A DNA stretch of 64,000 nucleotides from Persicaria tinctoria (taxonomy: Eukaryota > Streptophyta > Magnoliopsida > Caryophyllales > Polygonaceae): the NCBI GenBank assembly GCA_037127255.1, contig JBANSL010000005.1:3038001-3102000 (forward strand), written 5' to 3'. The translations under genes were made by a program, and so were the position numbers. Within the stretch, counting starts at the first letter, position 1. Each line of letters begins with the position of its first letter. Positions 13,401-23,622 of this stretch are shown here, one piece after another. The notes beneath the pieces are model-generated. The model had not been told where the DNA came from. It saw nothing but the letters and a program-made list of their open reading frames with translations, and ran no database searches.

Positions 13401-13832
13401 GGACCATAGATTTTGGTCTTTATTTACATTAATAAGAGCCAAAGCAAATGAACATTTAATATCGTACAATTCTATTTTATTGAACAATGTCTCATCCGTT
13501 AATATCATTGAATCTCCAGTTCGTCTCAAACATCAAAACACTGGTCTTAAACTACATCTGCTTGAAAATCTAAACAAATTTATGATGATCACAATACACC
13601 AAACAAAAATAAAAATAAAAATTTGTAGCTATTTGAAAAGTTCGGATGGAAAGTTTCTATCATAATCCTAACAAGGAAAATAAAATCAACTATGACAATA
13701 CCTAAAAAAATAAGAAATTAGTGAGGTTTAGAAGAACAACAAGGTAAATCAATAACAACTAACCTTAATATATAATATGATATTTAAAAAAAAACTCTCA
13801 AATAACTTATAGAAAAACCAGACTTTATATGT
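10473..13832 (+). other. Helitron 3' non-coding region
   Basis: AT-rich sequence between the helicase stop and the Helitron 3' hairpin. It holds one Stowaway-like MITE (12534-12767) and a less AT-rich stretch at about 11740-12050 that looks, on the reverse strand, like a gene 5' region with short open frames; this may be captured host sequence, but nothing in it is recognisable. The other open frames are short and have no support. Confidence 0.55.
12534..12767. mobile_element. Diverged Stowaway-like MITE
   Basis: A 234-bp AT-rich element beginning CTACCTCTATCTCATAATTT and ending with the imperfect complement AATTATAAGATAGATGGAG, with TA at both flanks. The interior is also largely self-complementary (GTGTTTAAAACTATATAAAA against its complement near 12700). 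Its terminus is more diverged from CTCCCTCCGT than those of the other copies in this window, so it is probably older or from a different subfamily. Confidence 0.7.
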
Positions 13833-13863
13833 CCCGTGCGTAGCACGGGCATGACTTACCTAG
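13833..13863 (+). terminator. Helitron 3' terminal hairpin and CTAG end
   Basis: CCCGTGC-GTA-GCACGGG forms a perfect 7-bp stem (13833-13849). Ten bases later the sequence reads CTAG (13860-13863) followed by T. Plant Helitrons end with a short GC-rich hairpin 10-12 nt before CTRR and insert between A and T, and this matches exactly. The hairpin acts as the rolling-circle replication terminator. Confidence 0.9.
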
Positions 13864-14088
13864 TAATGATTACAAAAATTATAAGCACATAATTGTGCGA
13901 ATACTTTTGAAGTTATGTAAATATACATCACTTGTTCATTATTTTCATGATAAACATGGCTAGAAAGAGAGGAAAATAAATAGTGAAAATAAAGGTAAGA
14001 TGGTAAAAAAAAACTAAGATCTTAAAAGGTAGAAAAGTGATTTAATTAAGAAGCCTTATCTAAGATAGATAAACGTTTGGAACGACAC

Positions 14089-14697
14089 TTGGGTTCCAGA
14101 CCATTTGCTAATAGAATATCTAGACATTCATGATCCATGTATGAAAGTCAATAAATTATTCACTCCTTAAGGACAATGGAATAGACCACTCCTCAACAAT
14201 CTATTCCCCCAAGATATAATTCAACAAATTTTAGATATTCAAATCCCCGAGTGCGACAAACTAGATAAGCTTATATGGAAACCCGAACCCAGTGGTACTT
14301 TACGACAAAATCAACACAAAAAAACTTAATAAATAATGGGCAAGAAAGTACCAATGATTACAAGTGGATATGGAAACTAAAATTACCGCCTATAATTAAG
14401 AACTTAGTTTGAAAAATGACAATTGAGGGTCTCCCAACTAAACAAAGACTAAATAAATATATAAATAGAATACCGTCTCAATGTTTTCTTTGCAACTTGG
14501 ATGATGAGGACTCCTCTCACCTATTCATGAACTGTTCCTATGCTAGAAGTGTAATTGCCAACTATGAGCAACTGACGAGAAAGTCGTTCATAAATCTGAG
14601 AGGAAACCAAGCTACATTAGATGGACTAACAACAATAAGAAAGCAAAATCCCCACTTCGAAGATTTGTGTCTCATATGGCAAACCATATGAGAAACT
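14089..14697 (+). pseudogene. LINE ORF2 C-terminal remnant (zinc-finger RVT region)
   Basis: A decayed piece of a plant L1-type ORF2. Around 14089 the translation reads WNDTWVPDHLL, the usual segment after the reverse transcriptase. It then gives LFPQDIIQQILDIQIPE, closely parallel to LPNNIVKEILDIPIPE in the LINE at 28 kb. The zinc-binding reverse-transcriptase domain follows (14416-14691), with GLPTKQRL, CFLC and HLFMNC (C-x2-C and H-x4-C). Stops near 14170 and 14410 and frameshifts break it. No endonuclease or polymerase part remains next to it. Confidence 0.8.
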
Positions 14698-15346
14698 AAA
14701 AATGATAGTATTCTTAAAATAAAAAACCAGAACGGATAGTATATATGTATAGTGCAAAAAATCATTGCTAATTGAAAACAAATAGAGGTAAATCAAAGCA
14801 ACAACTCAACTAAGAACAGAAGGACTAGAGCTAAGTGGATCAACCCACATGCGGTTGTCTACAAAATTAATGTGGCTCGGTAAAACCCACGGGCACTTTC
14901 CGGGTGGGAGGGGTTATTAGAGACTCCAATTCTCCAAGGGCCATATAATAGATACTCCGTACTTTGTATCAGGAGGCATGTAAATGCACTATTCTCCATA
15001 ATGATCTATTCTCCGTTTTAATAGTGATCGTTGTACCATCATCTTTCTTGATGATCAAGAGAGTGATTTACTTTATTTGTAAATCCCTTTTAATTTTTGC
15101 CTATTGTAAACAAAAAACGGATTTTTCACGAGTTAACCCTGAGGTATAGTGTAATTCGAGTGGTAAACAACAATTTTAACTTTTTCGCCTAGCAACCCTG
15201 ACGTTTCAAACAATTTTGTCTCTCGCCCAAAAGTTTGATTTTGGTTGGAAAATGAGAGGTTGAACTTTTAAAGGGCTATAATGTATAATATTGAAAAAAT
15301 TGTGTGGGTTTTTTTTAAGAATATCGTTTGCATTACATACATAGTA
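14698..15346. other. Intergenic, nothing recognised
   Basis: AT-rich sequence with short open frames only. There is no domain, RNA gene or terminal repeat that I can support. Confidence 0.5.
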
Positions 15347-15569
15347 CTCCCTCCGTCCAAAAATAAATGGACTTTTACTATTCATGCACGCTTTTTTAGG
15401 AGTTAAAAACTATATAAAATATTAACTTTTTTATTAATTTTTTTAATAATTACAAACTTATTATCAATAAGTTTGCAATTATTAAAAAAGTTAATATTTC
15501 ATATAGTTTTTACCTTCTTAAAAAAGTGTACGTGAATAGTAAAGACAATGTATTTTTGGACGGAGGTAG
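15347..15569. mobile_element. Stowaway-like MITE
   Basis: A 223-bp element starting CTCCCTCCGTCCAAAAATAA and ending with the near-perfect complement TTTTTGGACGGAGGTAG, flanked by TA on both sides. The interior halves are also self-complementary, giving a near-complete hairpin. It is non-coding. Two long oligo-T tracts follow immediately (about 15595-15642). Confidence 0.88.
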
Positions 15570-15654
15570 TATCTAATAATGTAATTACGAGAGTTTTTTT
15601 TTTTTTTTTTTTTTTGAGAAAAGAGAGTTTTTTTTTTTTTTTATGTAAGACAAT

Positions 15655-16630
15655 GGCTCCGTTTGGATGTATGAAGCAAGATTTATAAATACTTTTTGAT
15701 AAGGGCGTGTTTGGATTTATCTAGAATTCTGGGCCGCCTCTTTACTGTCTCCCACCCCTCATCTCCTCCTCGGTCGCAGCACTTCGAATCCGAAGAGGAA
15801 GCTCATCGCAGATGATAGATCTAGATATTGAAGAGGAAGCTCATCGCAGATGATAGATCTAGATATGGAAGAGGAAGCATGTTGCTGGCCGCTGGATGCT
15901 GCCTCACCTACGACGCCTCCTCCGGGGCCGTCGCCTCCATCAATTGTGTTCGACTCTGTCGGCTACTCCGGTGTTCTCTCCTCCCTCGTCCTCTCCAGCC
16001 TCGCCTCCCCCGCCGTCCTCTCCACGACCCCATCCCCGATTTCGCCGCCCTCCCTCACCGATCATTCTCCCTCGCCTGCAATTCCTTCTCCGGCGCAACA
16101 CCGCCATCGATTTCCTTCCTCAAATCGCTCCAGGCCAGAAATCGACCAATTCCCTCTCCGGTCCCCTCCACGCGCGGCCTCTTCTCCCTCACCTAATCAT
16201 CTCTTTACACCGACTCGATCTCAACTGCAACCAATTATTCAGCTCCATCCCCAAATTTGATCCAATTCACGATTCAGTTCAATCAATTAACAAGTCCGGT
16301 CCCCCAAACCGCCTTCGCCGGATCAATTCACCTCGAGGCGGTGGATCTGAGTGGGAAATCCCTCTCCGGCGCCCTCCTGGTGTGGTTCTTCAGCCTTCCA
16401 GCGCTGCTGCAAATCAACCTCTCCAACACCATCTCCGTCGACCTCTTTAGCCCCACAGGCGGAGCCGGAGCTTCCCTAGTCGCCGTCGACCTCGAATGGA
16501 AGAGAGGGCGGAAGAGACGGAACTGTGCGTAGTGCTTTACATGACACCCCAAACAAAACATAAATTTTTATAATTCATAATGCAAAAACCTTCATTATAA
16601 AACATAAGGCACGGCTATCCAAACGAAGCC
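15655..16630. mobile_element. Possible DNA transposon that carries host gene fragments
   Basis: A 976-bp segment bounded by short inverted repeats: left GGCTCCGTTTGGAT, right end complementary as GGCTTCGTTTGGAT (13 of 14). The GTTTGGAT-type end is common in plant DNA transposons. The interior is much more GC-rich than the flanks and holds leucine-rich-repeat coding fragments, as in gene-capturing (Pack-type) elements. A clean target duplication was not found, so the boundary is tentative. A 38-bp direct repeat sits at 15792-15867 with a partial third copy. Confidence 0.45.
16056..16510 (+). pseudogene. Leucine-rich-repeat protein fragment, frameshifted
   Basis: LRR-like peptides appear in successive frames: SLACNSFSGATPPSISFL (from 16056), then LDLNCNQLFSSIP (near 16210), then FNQLTSPVP and LEAVDLSGKSLSGALL (from 16263) with LPALLQINLSN. 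The pattern LxLxxNxLxGxIP is that of plant extracellular LRRs, as in receptor kinases and receptor-like proteins. At least two frame changes are needed, and there is no kinase or membrane segment, so this is a captured or decayed fragment. GC content is far above the neighbouring sequence. Confidence 0.55.
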
Positions 16631-16658
16631 TATGTTTTATTATTATTATTATTTTTTT

Positions 16659-16729
16659 ATTAGGAAAAAATTCGAGGTCAGACATGCCTGAACCTCGATG
16701 GCCGACAAGTCGGCAGACGGATAACCGTC
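16659..16729 (-). promoter_or_regulatory. Triple stem-loop plus 3' motif before the tail of the LINE-like element
   Basis: On the reverse strand, three stem-loops follow each other directly: GACGG-TTAT-CCGTC (16716-16729), GCCGAC-TT-GTCGGC (16701-16714), and CGAGGT...ACCTCG with an inner CAG/CTG stem (16673-16697). CGAATTTTTTCCTAAT and the A-rich tail follow. In stringent-type LINEs and their SINE partners such a 3' structure is what the reverse transcriptase recognises. That role is inferred here; the stems are directly visible. Confidence 0.6.
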
Positions 16730-17925
16730 TAATCAAACATAAAATACAAAGCGGTGCAAAATACAGGGCATAACTCTACAAAGGCGAAACAAAGCACAAC
16801 TAAACCGAACCAGACGAGGACGTAGACGAAAGACGAAGCCAAGCACAACCCTGAAGCAACACCATAGGCCAGCGGCACATCAGGAGTCACCTGCGGGCAG
16901 TGAAGACGAACCTCCAAGGAACCATTCTTCCGGAGAAAGGAGACGCCTCGATACACACCGCCACGACCCCAGCCTATCCCGACTCCGACTGCCAGAACCC
17001 CATCAAACGGAAAAGAAAGTCCCGTCTAGCCAAACGTAGAGTCACACAACGCCTGAACCGAGCACACCAAAAACCCAAGTGGGGAAAAAACGCAAACCCC
17101 ACTGGAAATTATTTATATTAATTATTTATTATAATTCGCTGTTTTCAAATTTAATTTATTCTAATTTTCCTACGGGTCAGATTTGGGCCCAAGGCAAAAC
17201 CTTGGGCCCAAAGGAGAGACCACGGGCTTAGGATTCGGGCCCAAGAGTCCAAGGGAGACCCAAACCCTAGATGCAACCAGCCAAGTGAGCCGACCAGTAC
17301 ACACGGTAAAGGAAACACGCCTCCACACCGGCGACCTCCAAACCGGGAAAGGGATGAAAGGGCGGAACACCAGGGAGGTGTGTGATTCACAACCGCGCCA
17401 AACCCAGGCCAGAGCACTGGCGCCGGTGAAGAGACACAGGAGCCGCGAAGGTGAGGCGGTCTGAAGGTGAGACGGAGGGGCCGCAGGAGGAGGAGACTAC
17501 CCTGGCGCCAACGTCACCACCGACGACAGCAGAATTTTGAGCACCACCCAACCCCAAATAAAAGATAATCGGGCGACGGTTGGGCGGACGAGGATGATGC
17601 GAGCTCGAAACGTCGGATGAAGATGGAAAAGACAACCGGCGAAAGAGGGATCCACAACAAGCAAACCCGCTGTGAGGTCGAGAAGCTTCCGAACGGAGAC
17701 AAGATCTTTGGCGACAAGGCAAGCGTTCAATTGGAGGCATCATCAGCAGCCACCACGGCCGATGGTGGCGAGGCGACTGGAGGACGAGAGCGTAGAAAGA
17801 GGGACGAGGGAGGCGCATTGAACTGACCAGACAGCCCAAAACGACAACCTCGGCATCGGTCACCGCCCGAACTAGAAGAAGGGAGGTTGGAAGCAGAAAT
17901 GGAGAACAGGTGTAGCGATTTGCGA

Positions 17926-18112
17926 CCTCCGAAGAGGGGATTTCGGCCTCCAAAGAGGGTTTAACAACCTCCGAAGAGGGGATTCCGGCCTCCGAAGAGG
18001 GTTTAACAGCCTCCGAAGAGGAGATTTCGGCCTCCGAAGAGGGGATTCAGGATCGAAGACGGTTTATCAACCTCCGAAGAGGATTTCTGTCAACCTCCGA
18101 AGAGGGTTTCCG
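17926..18112. repeat. 21-bp tandem repeats, about eight copies
   Basis: CCTCCGAAGAGG recurs at 17926, 17947 (one mismatch), 17968, 17989, 18010, 18031, 18071 and 18094. The unit is 21 bp (CCTCCGAAGAGGGGATTTCGG or a variant with GTTTAACAA). It lies at the 5' end of the reverse-strand LINE-like element, where plant LINEs may carry repeated 5' UTR modules. Confidence 0.88.
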
Positions 18113-18257
18113 GCGACGAGGAGAGAGTTTTCACTAGCTGACAAATAAAGGTATCATATCAATATGATTATTCTCACCAATAAAACAAATCAAATCATAT
18201 GCATTTTTGGCATCCACACATTTTAAATCATGTAAGCAGTAAGCCTGAAACATGATA

Positions 18258-18489
18258 CTCCCTCCGATTTTTAATATAAGGCATTGAGATTTTGTGCACG
18301 TAGTTTAAGGAGCTTATAAATATATAAAATATTAATGTTTTTTTTTTTTACATTATAATACTTATTAGTAATAAATATTATAATGTAAATTTTTTTTAAT
18401 AAAAAACATTAATATTTTTTTATATAGTTTTAAGCTCCTTAAACTACGTGCACAAAATCCCAATGCCTTATATTTCCAATCGGAGGGAG
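18258..18489. mobile_element. Stowaway-like MITE
   Basis: A 232-bp element, CTCCCTCCGATTTTTAATAT to the complementary ATATTTCCAATCGGAGGGAG, with TA on both flanks. The two halves pair over most of their length (GTGCACGTAGTTTAAGGAGC and its complement near 18440). No coding capacity. Confidence 0.9.
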
Positions 18490-19311
18490 TATATATTATA
18501 TAATGATAAAGTTTGCAGTCCTAGTAGCTAGTGAAAGTAAAACCATAGGGAAACAACAAACTGGCTAGAGATTATGAGGGACTTTTAAGGCTGTCATTAT
18601 TCAACAATGAGGAATAGAGCTTTCAAACAAACCCATCACCCGAACACCTTTCTTGAAGGTTGCTTCTTCCATGGAGATGTTACATGAATGAATGTGAAGC
18701 CTATGTTTATAATACATAAATTATGTTTTGTACGAGGGTTTATAATTAAGCTTTTATATAATCTCCGTCTTCCCCATCAAGGCTTCTTCCATGGTTGTTC
18801 CTTCAACTTCATAGACACCTCTCCTCGAGCTAGTTCTAATTCACCAACAACACTCTAAAATTGTTTCCCAAAATATCCAATTTCACCCCCAATTTGTTGA
18901 GTAAAAACCCTAGATCGAATTGGCTCCATTGCTTACCCAAATCCGAATCAAATTAATATTCAACCAAATTAGGGCTCGCAGAGCGGGATGGGGGCAAAAG
19001 GGGTAAGCAGGTGGTGGAACGGAACAACACAAATTGAGGCGCTTCCGGGAACTGGGAACTAGAGGCGGAGGGGTTGATCGAGATCAGGAGGTCGAGCGTG
19101 ATTGTGAAGGAGACGACACCAGCGGGGCAACGGTGACGAGGGAGGATGGGGTTGGATCCAAGATGGCGGAGATGGTGGAAGGTAGAGCCCGAACCCGAAG
19201 CTGACAGAGGTGGACACCTAAATGGCAGCGGGGGATGAAAAAAGAATTGTCGGCAACACCGAGACCGCCGGAAGAGGGTGACGCGGTGGTGGTATAAAAC
19301 CCAGAAGATGT
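18490..19311. other. Retrotransposon-flanking intergenic DNA
   Basis: No gene is supported. From about 18780 to 19330 the reverse strand resembles a gene 5' region (short GC-rich open frame at 19084-19350 next to a copia LTR-like segment), but the frame has no recognisable domain. Confidence 0.4.
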
Positions 19312-19502
19312 GCTGATGAATATTGATTGTGTGTTCTCTTCATTAAACAAAGATACAATATATATTACAGATAGTATCCCACCCTATACAACAGGTTAGT
19401 GGGTACACCCCATTACACAAATCAAGGAACTAATTACACAAAAATATATAGGAAGTGAAAGACTAATTCAAACTATCATATTATTGACGTTATCACCCCG
19501 GC
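19312..19502 (-). repeat. Probable Ty1/copia 3' LTR
   Basis: Reading the reverse strand, the segment directly after the copia RNase H C-terminus starts TGATAACGTCAATAATATG and runs about 190 bp to ...TATTCATCA. The inside is AT-rich, as in short copia LTRs. The position (just behind the pol C-terminus and a G-rich stretch) fits a 3' LTR. No matching 5' LTR was recognised in the window, so the boundary is approximate. Confidence 0.45.
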
Positions 19503-19880
19503 AAGACCAAGGGCAGGTCGCACTTGGAGCTTGGTACGTATGGCGGCAACTCTTTCCTTGCTCAAAGGCTTCGTGAATATGTCCGCGAGCTAATCTAGAG
19601 ATGAGACATGACTAATTCTGAGATCACAGTTCTCAGCTTGCTCCCGCACAAAGTGAACATCAAGGTGAATGTGCTTTGATCGAGAGTTGATGACCGGGTT
19701 CTTTCTCATGAAAGTGGCGCCAACATTATCACACAGTAGAGTAAGGGGCTGAGCAAGCGGGGTTCGAACATCATGAAGAAGGATATTGATCCATGATAAT
19801 TCAGCAGCGGTATATGCCAAAGAACGATACTCGACCTCGGTACTTGATCGAGCCACGACCTTCTGTGATACGGGGTTAGC
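19495..19880 (-). pseudogene. Ty1/copia Pol C-terminus (RNase H)
   Basis: The reverse-strand translation contains the copia RNase H signature: VARSSTEVEYRSLAYTAAEL, then WINILLHDV, LLCDN, NPVINSRSKHIHLDVHFVREQ, and after an in-frame TAG the tail LADIFTKPLSKERV. In intact elements the SSTEAEYRALA and KHIDIDxHFVREQ blocks are preceded by a reverse transcriptase. Here the preceding sequence is unrelated, so only about the last 130 residues remain. The stop within the C-terminal tail confirms it is dead. Confidence 0.85.
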
Positions 19881-20510
19881 CGTAAGATGGCCTGATCTTC
19901 GACAAACAAGCAAGAAACTAAAGAACGGAAGCAAAAAAGACTCAAGAACACCAAGAAAACGCAGCAAGAACAACAAGAACGACGCAAGAAACAAAGGACA
20001 CGACTCAAGAACAAAGAAAGACTCGACGAGATTAATAAAGACACCACCGATAAGGACTGAGTCGATCTATATAGAACAAGATAAAAACCACAGGGCTCCT
20101 AAGAGGGTAGGAACCAATATCAATGACTATATAACCCGCCTCTACAACCTTACACAACCAAGCAAACAATTTGGAGGCACAAGGAGGGGGCTCGTAGATA
20201 CTAGGATCACCAAGTCTTGCGAAGTTGATGAACACAAAGCAAACCAAGCTGAAATGATACCAATTCGCAATTGAAGAGCAGAGCTCTATTCAATCGACAA
20301 CCACTCATTGTGTTTCAACACAAAAAGAGAGCTTTTCTATTCAATGAAATCCGAATGGTTCTACGTGAGGGTGATCGACTTATATCGCCATCATCTAAGC
20401 CTGTTGGGCCGAAAATAATAAAAGAACTAAATAAACTAACAGCTTATGGAATTAATAAAATAACATCTAAAGTTTCCTAAAATAACTTAAGTAAGAAAGT
20501 TGCTAAAATA
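19727..20510 (-). repeat. Duplicated retroelement segment, copy 1 (784 bp)
   Basis: Nearly identical to 22053-22835. On the reverse strand it contains a sequence resembling an LTR end, then TTGGTATCATTTCAG (like the common plant tRNA-Met primer-binding site TGGTATCAGAGC), then a leader joined directly to the copia RNase H fragment. The direct leader-to-RNase H join suggests an internally deleted copia element or a recombinant. The segment does not encode an intact protein. Confidence 0.75.
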
Positions 20511-20742
20511 GGAAATACTATAGACTTAAATCCCGTCAAAACCAGCAACAGCTCAAAGAATGTGGATTTCTGCCAAGCTATAGGACGAATCTGGAAACAC
20601 CTTCAACAGAAAAGTTGTAGATCTCTTCGTCCTCGTTCCAACAAGGTATGGCACACCTCAATCCGATCAATATTGAATCCGTAAGACCCATTTTAAAGAG
20701 ACGTCGAAAAGCTGTCAAGTTGTTGGACGAATGTAAAAAACG

Positions 20743-21130
20743 TCACTTGCACCTTTGGATCTTCTCCCAAGGTGGAGCCTTCTTCTTCCTCTTGAGAAGG
20801 ACATCATCCGAATGTGTCTTGGATGGTCCCGCATCAATCTCCCTTTCTTGAAAAGGATTCGTCCTCGAATCCAAGCTCGCATAAAATTCCGCAAATGCAT
20901 CCACACGAGCTCCTGGATCGAATACTTCATGCCCATGGAAACTCCTCTCAAGACCGATTGTGGTAGGGATTGACCACTTCGTGATGGTGTTTGTCTCAAC
21001 TTCGTCAATTTGTAGGCCATTAGAGCTCTCTACAAAACCAAGAAAAGAAATTTTATGAGTGCATAAGTCAAATTTCATATCCACTTCATCGTGTTCTAAG
21101 TTAATATGCACTTTAGCTTGGTCATTAATC
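20743..21130 (-). pseudogene. Ty3/gypsy Pol fragments
   Basis: The reverse strand gives FLGFVESSNGLQIDEVETNTI then TKWSIPTTI and RSFHG, the C-terminal part of a gypsy reverse transcriptase (family pattern FLGFVVSxxGIxVDxxKxxAI, WPxPxxxxxxRSFHG). Next it jumps to a segment with SRTNPFQEREID, typical of the extreme C-terminus of the polyprotein. RNase H and integrase are missing, so a large internal deletion joined these two parts. Same strand and probably same element family as the gag-protease remnant at 22812-23390. Confidence 0.7.
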
Positions 21131-22052
21131 CCTAAGGGCACTTTTAACGGTAGAAAAACAAGTAGGAATGCTAGGGGATTTAATATAAAAAAATATGAAT
21201 AGTGGTCCATGGGATGCTTGAGGGATTGGAGAGAAGTATCGATACCTTGCTTCACATGTGGGCCACAACACAGAAGGACAGCGGGCGCGCCTGACTTTTG
21301 AAGCCAAAGGGGGGACACGTGTCGATCTGTGATTGGCGGGCAGGAGAGGTGCGGCAGAATGCGACACTTGGCGCTGTGGGAGTGGCGCGCAGAAAGGGCT
21401 GGGCAGAGCTTGACACGTGGCGGGGAGATGGAGGGCTGGATTTGTTCTTTGGGGGGGTAATTTTACACAATTAAAATAGAATTTCGGACATGAAAATGTT
21501 AAAATTAAAAAATAAAAAAATTACCACAATACTAGATTCATTTTTATCTACATGTAGACACCAATTTTGAATATATTTGACTATATTTTTTTAAAAATAA
21601 TTTCTCTTTGATTATAAATATGCATAATATAATCCGAAAAATTGAATTATAAATATGAAAAAAATGGAAATAATTAATATTGCAAGAAATGAAATATATA
21701 ATTATAAAAAAAATGGTTAATAGGAGGAAGTTAATATGATTAGTTTTGTCTTTGTTGTAACATCCTTTCATTTATTTAATTAATGTCGTTTTTTTTGTTA
21801 TATATATAGTTCGCACTATGTCATTTATAAATAATATTAATTTAATATTACTATTTTAATAATAATAAATGAATATAATAATATAATCGAGAATGGAAAT
21901 AATTGTTGAAGAAGGGTATATTTGTAAATTGAGTGGATATGAAAAGATAAGTTTTGGGATACTAGGGATGTTATTGATAAAGTGGGAAAAATGAGAATGA
22001 GATGCTGGGATGATGTGGCGGAGAGAGAAGAATAAAATATTAGTATTCTAAG
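21131..22052. other. Intergenic; no gene seen
   Basis: A GC-rich stretch (about 21270-21440, with CACGTG and GGCGCGC words) is followed by very AT-rich sequence. No domain, terminal repeat pair or RNA gene could be supported. It lies between two gypsy fragments and beside the second copy of the duplicated segment. Confidence 0.4.
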
Positions 22053-22835
22053 TATCACACAGTAGAGCAAGGGGCTGAGCAAGTGGGGTTCGAACATCAT
22101 GAAGAAGGATATTGATCCATGATAATTCAGCAGCGGTATATGCCAAAGCACGATACTCGACCTCGGTACTTGATCGAGTCACGACCTTCTGTGATACGGG
22201 GTTAGCCGTGAGATGGCCTGATCTTCGACAAACAAGCAAGAAACTAAAGAACGGAAGCAAGAAAGACTCAAGAACACCAAGAAACGCAACAAGAACAGTA
22301 AGAACGACGCAAGAAACAAAGGACACGACTCAAGAACAAAGAAAGACTCGACGAGATTAATAAAGACACGACCGATAAGGACTGAGTCGATCTATATAGA
22401 ACAAGATAAAAACCACAGGGATCCTAAGAGGGTAGGAACCAATATCAATGACTATATAACCCGCCTCTACAACCCTACACAACCAAGCGGACAATTTGGA
22501 GGCACAAGGAGGGGGCTCATAGATACTAGGATCACCAAGTCTTGCGAAGTTGATGAACACAAAGCGAACCAAGCTGAAATGATACCAATTCACAATTGAA
22601 GAGCAGAGCTCTATTCAATCGACAACCACTCATTGTGTTTCAACACAAAAAGAGAGCTTTTCTATTCAATGAAATCCGAATTGTTCTACATGAGGGTGAT
22701 CGACTTATATCGCCATCACATAAGCCTGTTGGGCCGAAAATAATAAAAGAACTAAATAAACTAACAACTTATGGAATTAATAAAATAACATCTAAAGTTT
22801 CCTAAAATAACTTAAGTAAGAAAGTTGCTAAAATA
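22053..22835 (-). repeat. Duplicated retroelement segment, copy 2 (783 bp)
   Basis: Matches 19727-20510 from TATCACACAGTAGAG to AAAGTTGCTAAAATA with a few percent divergence. The copia RNase H here is cut short at 22053, just after LLCD, so the remaining C-terminal tail and 3' LTR seen with copy 1 are absent. The match starts and ends abruptly inside other retroelement sequence. There is no obvious target duplication, which points to recombination or template switching rather than independent insertion. Confidence 0.78.
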
Positions 22836-23390
22836 ACATCTAAAGGTTCCATCCAATGCTAGCAAGTTTTCTTCCTTTTTCAAGGCTGAATTTTCAATTA
22901 ATTCAAGGCTAGTAATAGGAGAAGAATTTGCACAATCGATGATCATATTAGAAACTTTGCCTTTTTCTAAACATTTAGTATGACATAAAACTTCTGTTTG
23001 ATTATCATCACAAGACATAGGTTGAACATTTAAGCCAATCAAAGAATCACCATGCTCATATTCAATGCAATCGTTATGATCTTAGGCAAGTAAATTAACA
23101 TCTTGATCATTATTATCAACATGCTCTTTAATTTCAGCAATAAAAGAATTATCTATGCTAGAAGAAACATGATGTTGAATAGCATTATTAGGAGGAATAG
23201 GATGAGATTCTTCCCTTTCATTAGATGCTACTTTAAATCCAGGGACAACTTGATAACCTAGGGCCGCCAATCGTTTATTCATCTTCACCAAGTCCTCATT
23301 TATCTTAGCCATGTTTATCTTAGCCATGTTCTCCATGAAGGTATTGTACCAGTAATTGCCCTGACTATTAGACATCGCAAATAAAGACAA
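22812..23390 (-). pseudogene. Ty3/gypsy Gag-protease remnant
   Basis: On the reverse strand, a 102-codon frame (23390-23082) begins MSLFAMSNSQGNYWYN and has a Lys/Asn-rich coiled segment. A second frame, after a stop, contains CHTKCLEKGKVSNMIID, resembling the plant gypsy aspartic-protease start in which IID with a following Ser/Gly replaces the catalytic DSG/DGG. Here it reads IIDCANSS. The usual CCHC zinc knuckle was not found. It is a decayed gag-protease piece upstream (in element orientation) of the reverse-transcriptase fragment at 20743-21130. Confidence 0.55.
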
Positions 23391-23622
23391 ATAAAGAACT
23401 ATGTAAAAGTTAGAAAAATAAAAACAACCTCACAATGTGTTTCGCTCACACTCCCTCTCTTATTGGTATGTCACGCTTGCTGGGGCAATCCGCTTTGGGC
23501 GAAACAACACTCAAGCAAAGAACTTAACAATCAAAGTATATAAATCAAGAGAATGAACAATAACACAACAAAGAGTACTCAACAAGGGCTGTAGTACAAA
23601 TGGACGAAAAACCCTTTGTGGC

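Larger units (their letters stand above)
1003..13863 (+). mobile_element. Helitron (RepHel type), 5' end not defined, 3' end at 13863
   Basis: Rolling-circle transposon. The body is defined by a broken RepHel gene (1003-10472) and a classical 3' terminus: a 7-bp GC-rich hairpin (13833-13849) followed 10 nt later by CTAG (13860-13863) next to a host T. The 5' TC terminus could not be identified, so the start given is only the first supported exon; the true end may lie further left. The element contains a later 4.7-kb insertion (5370-10112) and a Stowaway-like MITE (12534-12767). Without the insertion it would be about 8.1 kb. It is dead as an autonomous element because of in-frame stops and the split helicase. 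Confidence 0.82.
16632..18130 (-). mobile_element. Non-coding LINE-like element, reverse orientation
   Basis: Read on the reverse strand, the segment begins with 21-bp tandem repeats (17926-18112) and continues as C/T-rich sequence with no long conserved frame. It ends with three consecutive hairpins (16673-16729), then CGAATTTTTTCCTAAT (16659-16674 reversed) and an A-rich (AAT)n tail. The end matches the 3' end of the LINE at 30332-30347 in 15 of 16 bases, also after a hairpin and before poly(A). It therefore looks like a non-autonomous derivative using LINE machinery. No target duplication was found. Open frames on this strand (up to 188 codons) have no recognisable domain. Confidence 0.55.

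Noticed and set aside
15595..15645. Long oligo-T tracts as a reverse-strand poly(A) tail
   Set aside because: No retroelement sequence or target duplication could be tied to them.
17387..17953. 188-codon reverse frame in the LINE-like element
   Set aside because: High GC content lowers stop frequency, the frame ends in the tandem repeats, and no ORF1 domain is visible. Not reported as a gene.
20032..20280. tRNA gene near the TTGGTATCA motif
   Set aside because: The sequence is the primer-binding-site-like stretch of a retroelement; there is no cloverleaf.
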